DNA of 64,000 bases, taken from assembly GCA_916700875.1 (NCBI GenBank), contig CAKAKS010000039.1, positions 23,643,315 to 23,707,314 on the forward strand, read 5' to 3'. The position numbers were made by a program, and so were the translations under genes. The DNA comes from Sebastes aleutianus. Its lineage: Eukaryota > Chordata > Actinopteri > Perciformes > Sebastidae. The stretch's first letter is position 1; each line of letters begins with the position of its first letter. Under the pieces are notes generated by a model, which was not told the origin of the DNA, searched no databases, and worked only from the letters and a program-made list of their open reading frames with translations. Of the stretch, positions 34,015 to 44,858 are shown piece by piece.

Positions 34015-35935
34015 ACCGGGGGGGTGTGATGAATAAACAGCACGAAAATGTGAAATATTCGCCTGCGAAAAAGTCTAGGGCTTTTATTGTGAAAGGTAAG
34101 AACAGAAGGAGTGGATCTGGTCTGTGTTGCCTTTGTCAGGGTTGAAAGTAGCAATACATTTGCCATCCTGGTTCGGACTACAAAGTCTCCGTGTTGTTTT
34201 ATAATTATAGGCGCAACTCAACCGGTTCCGCACAACGTTATTGATGCCTTTATTTACGGTGCGAAAGTTCAGAAAATTGACCCTGTTCCGCAAAAAAAAA
34301 AAATTACGCTTCTTTTTTGACGCATAATATTCACATTCTGTGTGAAAGTACTCTAACAAAAACAACAGTTTAAAAAAAAACGAATCGTACCTGTGTAACA
34401 GTTTTTAGGATTAGCTGAAAACTAAATATCTCTCCCACCGTCAAATAAACGGAATAATTGTCATCATCAAGGTCATGATATAGTAGCAATAGTTAAAGGT
34501 TACTGGCATTGTCTTGGACACCACAGACAAAGTCTTTTACCTGAGGCAAGCAGGGAAGAGTTTGGCATCCACAACCTCAAATCAAAGACTCTCTCCCACT
34601 CAGTCAACCAGACATGCGTCATCATGAATGAACAGGTGTACTCGGAGCAGGGAAACAGAGCAACAAAGCTAAATTCCCTTCAGCAAGAACCCGAACGAGC
34701 GAAAAATAATGAGTCCAATGTTGTTCCATGATGCTGAGTCACTCCTGGTAATTGCACAAAACACAGGTAGACTAAAAGGTAGTTCAAATAAATACCGTAA
34801 AGCCTGGATTTTAAAACCGTTTTTGTCTTTTCAGGAGCACTTCAAAGTAAAAGTTGTGTTTTTGGCTGCTGGGCAGCTTCTTGTGTTTGGAGCACACATG
34901 AAGTCAATATTGATAGTTTATATTTTTAGCAAATATTAACATAACATCTGCTGTGAATTGGGAGCCAGTAAGAAGAGGAGGGTTGGCACTACGTGGACAA
35001 TTTTATTTGTCAGTATTTTGCCAATTTGACCAAACTCCTATTGGCAAAAGTCCTACATTGCTGTGGGAGATGGAGATCACAGAAAGTGTTTTTCTTTTTT
35101 TTAAAGCTAAACTTTGTCATCAACACTTTCACCATACACTGCAAACTGAAGCTTATTAGTCCTTTTGCTCAGCATGTTTTCTTAATTTATTAAATATGAC
35201 TGACTTTCTGCTATGAATAAAGTCAAATCCAAGTGACTTCCTAATTAGTTTGGGCTCTTGCTCCTCTGAAGTGAGAAGAAGTGCCCACTTATGGATGTGT
35301 AATTTCTCTAAGTTAGTATAATTGGTTAGTCATTAGTGCTTGAAGTGGATAAAAATAAGTGCCATTACTCCTCTTATTCTTATGTTGGCTTGTGTATCGG
35401 TCTTTGACAATGAGCGAGTTGTTCTGGAAACAAAAGTACAGCATTTGATCCTTTGACCAAAAATTGGGCCCTTCATCTTGACTCACGTTATTGTTCACGT
35501 CATAGTTGGCTATGGTAGCGGTGGTGGTAGCTGCAGGTGGTTTTGCTGTTGCTATTGTTACATCAACAAGCTCTTCACTAGGAGTGCCGGTAACGTTAGC
35601 TTGCTGCTCCTGGAATGCATTTAGTAATGTAGGATTTGACTCTTGAAGCTCTGTTTTGTCATCTTGTGACTCTGTTCATGTTCTCTTTGTGTTGCCCTTT
35701 TGGAGCCAGGTCAACATTATTGTAAGGTTAATGTAACGTAAATTAGACTGGCTGCCGACAGACAAAAGCAGGCAGGAGAGGACGGGAATAGGTGAGCATC
35801 ATGTAGTGCCTCCTGGGTACTAAGTGCCCCTATGCTCCCTGGGTAATGCAGTTTATTTAGGGCAATTAAATCATGCAGAGAAACTGATATGGAGAGGGCA
35901 GCTTGTGAGAAGTACCGGTGTGCAATAAAAAGTCA
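34015..35935. other. Non-coding stretch, nothing recognised
   Basis: AT-rich DNA with A homopolymers near 34291 and 34372. No exon, RNA gene or transposon terminus was recognised. Confidence 0.5.
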
Positions 35936-35943
35936 CGGTACAC

Positions 35944-36293
35944 TAGGGCTGGGCGATATGGCCTAAAAATAATATCACAATATTTTTAGGCAATATCGCG
36001 ATACACGATATATATTGCAATATTTTCAAATATCCGTTAAGCACTTCATTAATGCTCGATTTAACCCTTTGATGCATACAATCACACCAATATGATGATT
36101 CTTCTAGTCCCTACAGCATATGTCTGCATTAAAACCTTCTTGTTTATATTCATTAGTGGTTTCTATTGGAACAATTTTAATCTTGCATGCAAAAAGGGGG
36201 AAATCATAAGTTAAATTTAACAAAACATTATCCAACCGTATTCACTTTCACCCAATAGTTATCTGGCAATACATGCTTTATATATTTTGATAA

Positions 36294-36351
<58 letters not shown>

Positions 36352-37131
36352 TAATGGCGTGTAATAAGTGTAAAGTAACTTATTGTTATGTTTACCAGTA
36401 AGCTGTTATAACATTGCTGATAATAAAAAATATTATTTTCCCAGCTGTGTAGAAAGACTCACCAATCGCGAGGTATAGTCTGTGGTCAAAACTGCAGTTT
36501 TGTCCACTTATTCAGGCTCACAGCTTTGGTTATGTTAGCTGGACGTTCAGATCGGTAGTTGTGTAGAAGTGGGTCACCTCTGTTAGCTGGTTGGCATACT
36601 TTCTCTCTCTGGTAGAGCTTTCTCCGCAAAAAAATTGCCAGGCAGTTCATATTTTGGATCAAGTGTCTTAATGAGTGTTTTGAATCCGGGCTTTTCAACT
36701 ACGCTAACCGGCGTTACGATGTACAGCGGCCGTGATTTCTATGCATTTTGCACTTTTTTTGTCTGGTTCTGGTTGCTTTGGTCATGTTCTCGCTACCATA
36801 CTCGCTTTACCGCTTTAAATCTTCCGGTTTCCTTGGGCTCCTTCTCTCTCCGCTGCGTCCCTCCAAATAGAAAAACACGCCGGCCGAATACCTCACACAC
36901 ACTCGCCCAGGAGAGCAGTCTGGATGGGGGCAAAGTCTGTGACGTGAGTGTGTGTCTGAGAGGGAGTTGTCGGGAGAGAAGGAAATGCCAAAGCGAGTCT
37001 CATGCTGGCGGGGTGGCTTAAAAACATTACATAACAATTTGTAGTCGATGTTCGCGATATAGTCATTTTATACACCGCGCGTGGGACAAGCCGCGATACA
37101 TCGACAATATTCGATGTATCGCCCACCCCTA
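35944..37131 (+). mobile_element. hAT element, family C
   Basis: The termini TAGGGCTGGGCGATA and, in reverse complement, TAGGGGTGGGCGATA differ at one base of 15. The flanks cggtacac (35936-35943) and cggttcac (37132-37139) match in 7 of 8. Subterminal TATCGCGATACACGATATA motifs are present. The interior holds a (CA)n array and a unique G+C-rich part, with no transposase frame. A degenerate relative is at 38854-39310. Confidence 0.9.
36295..36346. repeat. (AC)26 microsatellite
   Basis: Perfect 52-base AC/CA run inside the family C element. Confidence 0.97.
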
Positions 37132-37139
37132 CGGTTCAC

Positions 37140-38853
37140 CAAAGAGTAAAAGTGCCGACCCACTTCGAGCACTGTTGGTCATACACCACCTCCAGCTCTT
37201 AGCTTATTTCTTAAGTCTTTGGTGTGCACATATAACGTCCACACTGTACTGCTGAGCAGACCGTTCTCGTCAAAGGGGTCAAATGTCCCAATAATCTGTG
37301 ACCTATTAAAACAAAGCAGTGTCTGAACTGCTGAGTTGGCTGTTTCAAGTCAGATGGTCTTTCATGCCACTGGTGTACTGTTGAGACAGGTGTTGGGTAT
37401 GGAAATGATTCATCCAGGTGCTGTACTGTGGATGCTTTGAACTGTGGCCAATCAGTGCTGAGAGCAGGTATATTCTCTGTCTAATGGAGCTTAGCAGTGT
37501 GAGTCTGCTGTTATCAGCTGTCAACCATCACCCAGTACTCTACCATTCATTGTGTAGGCTCTCAGCTATGTGCAATACATAATCGAGAGTGATAGGGTGA
37601 TGTTTCCTTAGCGAGAACATTGCTTGAACAAGGAAGATCCCACGATTTCCCCTAAGTATGTGGGTGGAAACAGAAGCAATCGATCTCAGGCTACCAGATT
37701 AAGACCATTTAAAACCACATAACAGATAAACAGTATTTCATTTTAAAGTAAAGATGACAGATTTAAACTGTTCTAAATAATGTTATGGTTATAGTCAATC
37801 CTTATGAATTGTTACTCATTATTAATGCATGATCCTTTTGGCTTTATTACATATTTTAATATCATTATAAACAGTGATTTTGCTATGATTTTTTTAAAAA
37901 CTTGTAGCAGACGATGAGTACGTTATCTTTGAACTTTTTCAGAATTGAGATTTTTCAGTTTGTTTTCTTATTGTTTGGCAAAGACACCACATTGCAATCA
38001 CTACTAAAACTGTGTGCGCTGTGCTCATTACGCAGACACTGAAAATTAACATCCTGTCCTCCAATTAGAGTGAGAAAATTGATAAAAGGACTTCTTCTGG
38101 CAATGAGTTAATTAGTTGATCTTACTCAGGAGACCTCGTACCCCAGGGTGAAACTACCATGTGCCATTAATTTACATTTTGGGGTGAAATTAAATACATA
38201 TTTTATAAAATCACAACACAGTGGATGCTTCCAAAAACCAATACTCTAATATACATACGCTATTCACATTTTTAGGGGGAATGAGCAAACACAGAGCTTA
38301 AGTTTCTGTGTGTTTGCTGTCGCTTTGTGTAATGCCTGCATTCATCTACCTGTTATAGTGTGTGCAAACAATGAAAAGACTGGGAAGGATTTCATGTGCT
38401 ATTGAACAGGTACCTGAGAGGCTTGCTTTTTGGAGGACTTCAGTAACTCTAGCTGGGCAATTCTCCACTTCTCTGTGCTCTAAAATTGGATCAATAGCAT
38501 TTAAACCCTGGCTGCTGGGATTGGAAGACTCTCGGAGTGAAATGTCATGCATCTATAGTCTCTTTTATTAAATTCTGTATTAATGCAGGGTGTTCGACCT
38601 GCGTTTTTCACATGGGTATTTTATAAAAGATCTAAAATCACAACACACGCACCTAGCTTCACGTTGTCAAACCACAGGGAAAAAAAAAACATTCAACATC
38701 AGAAAAAATAATGAAAAAAATGATCTACACGAATATACTATAATACCAATCACCATGACAACATCTTATTGCTATGAAAAGGGAATTCAAAACAGTCTTT
38801 TCTTTGAGGGTTATATGGACCCATGTAAGAGCACATAAAATTAATTAACCTAC
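37140..38853. other. Non-coding stretch, nothing recognised
   Basis: No motif-bearing frame, RNA gene or transposon end was found. Confidence 0.5.
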
Positions 38854-39310
38854 TAGGGCTGGGTGATATAAAATAATACATAAATATCTATTGTTTATAT
38901 TTTCCTTATGTCAAAGGATGTCAAAGTTAACACGTTAACATAAATTTGTTTTAACGCCACTAATTTCTTTAACGCATTAACGCAATCGGTCTTTCAGAGG
39001 TGGTAGCGGGCTCAGTTTTAAGATAGAGTGACGATAGTGGTATCATATGAAACTAGAAAACCACAACTACTGTACACACACTGACAGCTGTTGTTGCCTG
39101 TTGGGCTTGAGTTATTGGTAGTTGTTATGATTTGAGCATATTTCTTATGCTAAATGCAGTACCTGTGAGGGTTTCTGGATAATATTTGTCATTGTTTTGT
39201 GTTGTTAATTGATTTCCAATGATAAATATATATAGGCCTTGCAATTTTGTCAACACAAAAACCGAAAGAAATACCGTGATATACATTTTAGCTCATATCG
39301 CCCACCCCTA
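38854..39310 (+). mobile_element. hAT element, family C, carrying a piece of family D
   Basis: Starts TAGGGCTGGGTGATATAAAA and ends ATATCGCCCACCCCTA, the same termini as at 35944-37131. The flanking 8-mers do not match. Just beyond, TTTTGGCCATATCGTCCAGC at 39327-39346 looks like a second family C end in reverse, so the locus may be rearranged. Most of the interior (38919-39232) is family D sequence. Confidence 0.65.
38919..39232 (+). repeat. Family D fragment nested in family C
   Basis: TGTCAAAGTTAACACG, AACGCATTAACGCAATCG, ACACTGACAGCTGTTGTTGC, GTACCTGTGAGGGTTTCTGG and AATTGATTTCCAATGATAAA all match the full element at 58072-58777 in the same orientation. The right third of that element is missing, as is part of its middle. 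Confidence 0.8.
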
Positions 39311-39345
39311 ATCGGGGTAGAAGATTTTGGCCATATCGTCCAGCT

Positions 39346-41697
39346 GTATAATCTACTGCTCTACAGTTTTGTAACAACACTATACAAAAGTGCGATTTGT
39401 GTTGTGCGTTATATGCCGAATTTTTGCCAAGTGCCTCCAGACAATCCAGCTTATCCACAATTCTCTGAACACCTCATTATCAACACAACAGAATTATTAT
39501 TTTTTTTTATTTTCAACTCGGCCTTAAAGGTGTTATTAATTTGTTTTTAGGATTTCTGATATTTAACGCCACCATCATAACTCAACATTTCATGGACAGT
39601 TCTAACACTCACAGTAAAAATGAACATTTAGAAATGCATGAGACTCCTGTAAAACTCCTACAGTGATCTCTGTAGCTCCTCAAGGGCAAGTAGCAATGCT
39701 GCTCACTTTCCTCTATTTGTTCCATTACTGCCTGACTGTTAACTAATGCTCGTCTTTAGACACAGTTTTGTAGCCATTTTCAGCAAGGCTTCCAAAGGCC
39801 TGATATTGGTGCTCATTGTGAGCATCACTTAATCAGTTCTCTGTTGAGAATGGCAGACTGTTTGTGACGAATCAATTCTTGACAAGGCAGGGGACCTCTG
39901 AAACATATTTAAAACCTCTAAAACATATTTGAAAACTATAACATGGACTGGATTACCTGATACAAACTACAACCTTTCATAGAAAATCATGAGCCTATAG
40001 GTTTATGTGGGATTTTTAGCCCAGACTGAATGCTTGTTTTCAGTAAAGTATAATTCTTGTTATTTTAATATTTCAGTGGTATCAACATTTACGTCCAATG
40101 CCTACGCTCAGAGCCAATGCAGTAAGTCTTGCACCTTATGTGGCGAGGCAGAAAGTGAATGCATGGAGGTTGCGGTTATGAACGAGTGTGTAGGGAGTCC
40201 AACTTTGATGAAGGCGATGGGAGTTTGTGTTCCATCGCAGAGCTGATATTAATGTTTAACTTTTTTTTGTTTATCATCATTGTTACAATAATAAACATAT
40301 AAAGTTAGTGGATTATTGTGGTCATGCTTGAAAAAACAACAACTGTCGGTTAAAAAACAGGAAATGAACAGCAGTCTCCCTCCCATGTTAAATTCCGGTG
40401 TTTTGTTGACACGGTGTCATGACTTTGGCTCTCTATAACATCACCTGACTTCTGGCCAACAGAGGTACTTTGGGGCATGCTGTTGTTCTTCTTAGGAGGA
40501 CAGAGTCTCTTAACTTATTAGCCATAACCACAATCTTGTCTTAATCATTCTGTAGTTGCTATGTGCAGACATTTTTAAAAACGTTGGCATTCAAATGAAG
40601 AAGCACCTCAACCCCATTAAATTAATTCTAGTTTTGGCATCTTTGGTACTCTTAACAGCTTGAAGAAGGAGGGCTGCGCGCAGACTTGCTATTTTTATAG
40701 AATTTCTCTTTATTCAGACACCTTTATTTTATTTTATTTTTTTATATATACATTGACCAAAAAAAGTTTTTGTCAATGAAAAGAATCCGAAGTTTCACAG
40801 AGTCCAATATTGATGATCTTGAATGGAAGGTTTTGAAATCTTTGTCATATCTATAAGACTATTGACACACATGCAGTGCCTTTAAAGAGAAGTTGTTTGG
40901 CCCTGAAAAGCTTTGGAAATAAGTAATGCAAAAGGTGAAGGCAGGAGTCCATTAAAAAAAGGAAGGTTTATTTACAAAAAGAATGTCAGAAATATCAGAA
41001 CAAAAAATCAAACCTTGGGAAAGTTTAAAAGTTAAAGATGAAATTAATTGTTAAAATGAAACAGCCTCAAAGCAATCATTAGACGGTGCCCAGTCGCTGC
41101 CTTGAGACAATGATGCATTCAGTAATCACCACAGTATTCTACTAACAAACTTGTCTTCTGTTATTTGTTAAAGCTGACAGATAAATTGACTGATTAATAC
41201 ACAGAACATTGTGCCGAAATGAATGATTTAACACTTGCTGATGCTGGAGATCAGGGCCTAGTGAAAAGGCAAGGAAACAGCTGTTTTGCAACCACTCAAA
41301 TAAGTCAGAAGCTGATCACTGGATGATTAACACTTTTTTTTGGTTCGTCTTGTGATGCCAGTCTTCAAAATATGCATGAATGAACGATTGCATGAAACAT
41401 AGCTCTATCCTTTAGCAAGGTTGGAGTCTTGCCTTTTAGCATGTATTGTTGTTTTATTCTACAATTCTCACTGCATGAAAAAGGACAGACACTTGCACTT
41501 TTAGGTGCTCCAGCAGTTATTTGTGCATATGCTCAAGGAAGCAAAACTAAATGAGTAAACATTCAGAGTTCAAATGATCTGCTGCAAACATACTTGGTGT
41601 TTGTGCTCCGCAGAGATGTGGAAGGTTTAAACTGCCGAAACGAAAACTAATAAAACAAAGTAATAAAGTGAAATGCAATACACGTTATATATATTTC
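39346..41697. other. Non-coding stretch, nothing recognised
   Basis: AT-rich DNA with T homopolymers near 39500 and 40261. No exon or RNA gene was recognised. Confidence 0.5.
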
Positions 41698-41705
41698 CTT
41701 TTTTT

Positions 41706-41948
41706 CCATGTGTCGTAATTAAATAATGATAATAAAAAACAACACATGTTAAATGGGCAATCATTTAACTCTTCGTGAGTCAATCAAAAATGTAACTAAA
41801 TGTACAGTCGACATATGACTGCCTACAGCGTCACTAAGCCCCGCCCACAATCATATCCCCAAAGCTGATTGGACAGATAATTATCTTTTATTTTGACATT
41901 GACAACGAATATCTATCCATTAAAATTTCCATTAATTGTGCAGCCCTA
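41706..41948. mobile_element. Possible short hAT MITE, family J
   Basis: The right end (reverse complement) TAGGGCTGCACAATTAATGG is a typical hAT terminus. The left end CCATGTGTCGTAATTAA is a weak counterpart. The 8-mer cttttttt flanks both sides (41698-41705, 41949-41956), but it is a homopolymer-like sequence, so the match is weak evidence. The interior contains AAGCCCCGCCCACAATCATA. Confidence 0.5.
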
Positions 41949-41956
41949 CTTTTTTT

Positions 41957-42929
41957 CCCAACCTCCCTTCAGCCATCGACCCTTTTGAACATGGCCAAAG
42001 TGGGTTATTAACAGTAAAAGTTTTCTCGTACATGCCACCCAAAATACTTAAATTGAACACCCTACCTTACTATTTAAGCAGCGTAAAAGGTGATACTGTA
42101 CGTTTTTATGAACCCCCCGTGTTCATGCTATGAAGGTCTAGTAGCTGGACACAAACCAGCGCTCCTCATTAACCTTAAGCTTCTCAAGTGATACATTTCT
42201 CCCTCAAGCACACACACACACACACACACACTCACACAAATGTACACACCTCTTGTAAATTTCTGGGATAGTAAAAAGGGAATGAGAGCAAAGAGCAAAA
42301 GGGAGACGGAGTAAAAGAAGACTGAGTAGGCTATTATAGAGGAAAGAGTGTATCCCCTGGAGGAGACGCGGGCTGAGATGGCGTAAATGAGGGAAGCGTG
42401 GCGGCCATTCCTGTAGCCTCATTACAGTAATGGAGACCCATCCGTTCTGTCAAGGCCTCCAGAAAATCTTCTGTGACACGACTGCCTTTCTTTTCGTGCT
42501 CTTCCACATCAACAGTCCGAGGGAAGACAGAAGAGCGGGGGAAAGATAAAGCAGCGGCGCTTGCTATTTGGTCTCATGTTGCATGAGACGATTTGTGCCT
42601 TTGGAAGTGTATTAAGGTCTTGATTAGGGTCTCGTATTCCCTGTCAGAGTCAGTAATGTTCTCTGGTGGGTGACTGTGTGGCCGCGGTGGGAGAATTGCG
42701 ATACTGTATGCCTATGGTAAAGATTGGTCTCACCGGTGTGGAGGCTGGGGGGCAGAAACGGCGCTGACCATCTTATTTGCAGTGGGAGCTGTAAGTCTGT
42801 AGGCTGATTTTTTCCTTTTGTTTTTCACTTTGTCTTGTGTGATGTTGTGCATTGATTCCTTTATAGACAATAACCTGTCACCAAACTACAAAAAATAAGT
42901 CTGTAGTACAATATACATTACAAGATACA
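41957..42929. other. Non-coding stretch, nothing recognised
   Basis: Includes the (CA)n array at 42209-42231. No coding exon is supported. Confidence 0.5.
42209..42231. repeat. (CA)n microsatellite
   Basis: CA run continuing as interrupted CTCACACA. Confidence 0.9.
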
Positions 42930-42937
42930 GTACCTAT

Positions 42938-43606
42938 TAGGGATGTCACAGTACCAGAAATCTAGTAGTCGATACCAATACCAGTGAATTTACACGATTC
43001 TCGATACCAATTCAGTATCTCGGTAAAAAAACAAAACAAAAACCCATAAATCCCATGTAATTCAACACGCACTCCTTTATTAAAACATTTGAACATTACA
43101 AAAAACAGAGGCATGTAGCCTTTAAGTATTTAAAATAAACAATATTGTCTGGAGGTCTGTCTTTGAGGTGCTTTGCTAAATTGGAAGTATTTCCTCCTTT
43201 GGAAAGAAAAGTACGACGACACCGTTACTGCACTGCATACTGTTTTTTGTGAATCTATTATTACTCCTTGTAAATCCGCCTAGAACGCAAAGTACTTCCA
43301 TACCCGACTCTTGCTATTTGTTTTCTCAACGAGTTGATGCGGAGGTAGCGCTGCAGCAGCTGCCATCTTTCACGTCTTGTGTTGTTGTTTTTTTCCGTGC
43401 TGTTACGGCGTTCTTCTTCTTCCTTCATTTCACGGCAGATGAGAACACTTGTTGCGTATACTGCCCCCATTAGATGCGGAAGAATTGCATCTCCAGTACC
43501 TCTGCTCCGGTACCAAATAACCATTACAGGCATCGTTCGGTAGAAAACGAGTACCGTCACATTTTTGAATTTTGGTACCTGAGTATCGGTTCTCGTGACA
43601 TCCCCG
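42938..43606 (+). mobile_element. Non-autonomous hAT element, family A
   Basis: A perfect 8-bp duplication, gtacctat, lies at 42930-42937 and 43607-43614. The left terminus TAGGGATGTCACAGTACCAG and the right subterminal TATCGGTTCTCGTGACATCC match the copy at 10266-11099. The last two bases of the right terminus have mutated. It shares AACACGCACTC and AGAGGCATGTAGCCTTTAAG with that copy. No coding sequence. Confidence 0.92.
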
Positions 43607-43630
43607 GTACCTATACATATAGTAGGGGAT

Positions 43631-44658
43631 TAGTATTGCATGATATACCGATACTAGAAAGGAATCGCGATACTCCGGCGTTAAAAAACGGTACAACACC
43701 CAGTTTTAGTCGTAGCGATACTTTAAGAATGACAGTGTTTTAATACGAGCCGTGAGTTGCATCGATGTGCGACCACGGGGCCGTGTGTGTGTGCGGCGCT
43801 CTGCTTTAGAGGATGCCATAAGGATTGTGATTGCTGGACCAGGCGGTTATAACTTTGCTGCTGGTGGAGCAAGTGGTCAAAAAATAAACTGCAGTGATAA
43901 CCAGAAGGATGGAGTCAACAAATGAAGTTGAAAAGAAGAAGAAAAGCAGTCGGGTGAGAGTGACTCTTCTCTCTCTCTTCACCACCACTTTGACACAACA
44001 CAGCGCTTTCTACAGTTACTGTGGCATCTTTCTGATTTTAGCAGCTTTTCCTTCATCAACTTCTCACAGAACTTCATCTGAACTTATTATCCTTTTGTGG
44101 GTTTTTGTTTTGGGAGCCTGCTGTCGTCTTACGTGCTGAAGTACCACTCTCCGCCTTAACTGTTACTGATAGGGCAGCGGGGACGCTGTTTTACAAAATA
44201 TAAAAGCCTTATTAAACACTGTTTATTAAGCGATATCAGAATCAGAAATACTTTATTGATCCTTGGGGAAATTACAGTTGTTCCATTTTAGAATAAAAAT
44301 ATATATAAACATAGATATGTTATAAGAAAAGAATATAAATGAAATGTAAATATGTGTGCATTATCAAAAATAAATGCAAATATAAAATTAATTATCAAAG
44401 AAGTCACATAAACTTAAGTATACTGTAGGGGACATCATATCAATGCATACTATTTCATTTTTTAATGGATAAACGTTTACATTTAAACATTTTTAACTAA
44501 TAAAAAAATTATTTTAAGTTCCATGTCCTGTCATCTATTATTCCATTACTTTTCCTGATGTTTTAGATTTTTGTTGTGGTATCTTTTCAGTATCGGTATC
44601 GAGATATTTAGGCAGGGTATCATATCGAAGTCAGAATTTTGGTATTGTTACAACACTA
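43631..44658 (+). mobile_element. hAT-like element, family K
   Basis: The left terminus TAGTATTGCATGATATACCG and the right terminus (reverse complement) TAGTGTTGTAACAATACCAA are related. The subterminal regions hold GATAC motifs. The flanking 8-mers taggggat and ggtgtgat agree at only 4 positions, so the duplication has decayed or the limits are slightly off. It starts 16 bases after the target duplication of the neighbouring family A element. The interior includes a retroelement tail at 44233-44290. An ATG at 43909 opens a lysine-rich stretch (MESTNEVEKKKKSSR), followed at once by GGTGAGAG, a possible splice donor, so it may be the remains of a transposase first exon. Confidence 0.68.
44233..44290. 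repeat. Teleost retroelement-type tail, nested
   Basis: CAGAATCAGAAATACTTTAT then TGATCCTTGGGGAAATTACA. This motif is widespread in fish genomes as a dispersed repeat end. It lies inside the family K element. The class is uncertain. Confidence 0.5.
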
Positions 44659-44689
44659 GGTGTGATGTAAAGCTACTATCTTTATCTAT

Positions 44690-44858
44690 ATTAATACTGA
44701 AAAAGAATGGGCCTATAAAGTTGTTAGAATTCATCTAAATTGCTGCTTCATTTTCTGTGTTTTCTACCACCTTTTATTCTGTGTGATTAATTTGTGATTA
44801 ATCATGGACAATAATGCGATTATTCACAATTAAACATTTTAATCGATTGACAGCCTTA
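44690..44858 (+). repeat. Right-end fragment of family D
   Basis: TTTGTGATTAATCATGGACA and TTTTAATCGATTGACAGCC match the right terminus of the element at 58072-58777. The left two-thirds are missing. It starts about 30 bases after the end of family K. Confidence 0.65.

Noticed and set aside
43631..44658. 8-bp duplication for family K
   Set aside because: taggggat and ggtgtgat agree at only 4 of 8 positions, so no duplication is claimed although the ends are related.
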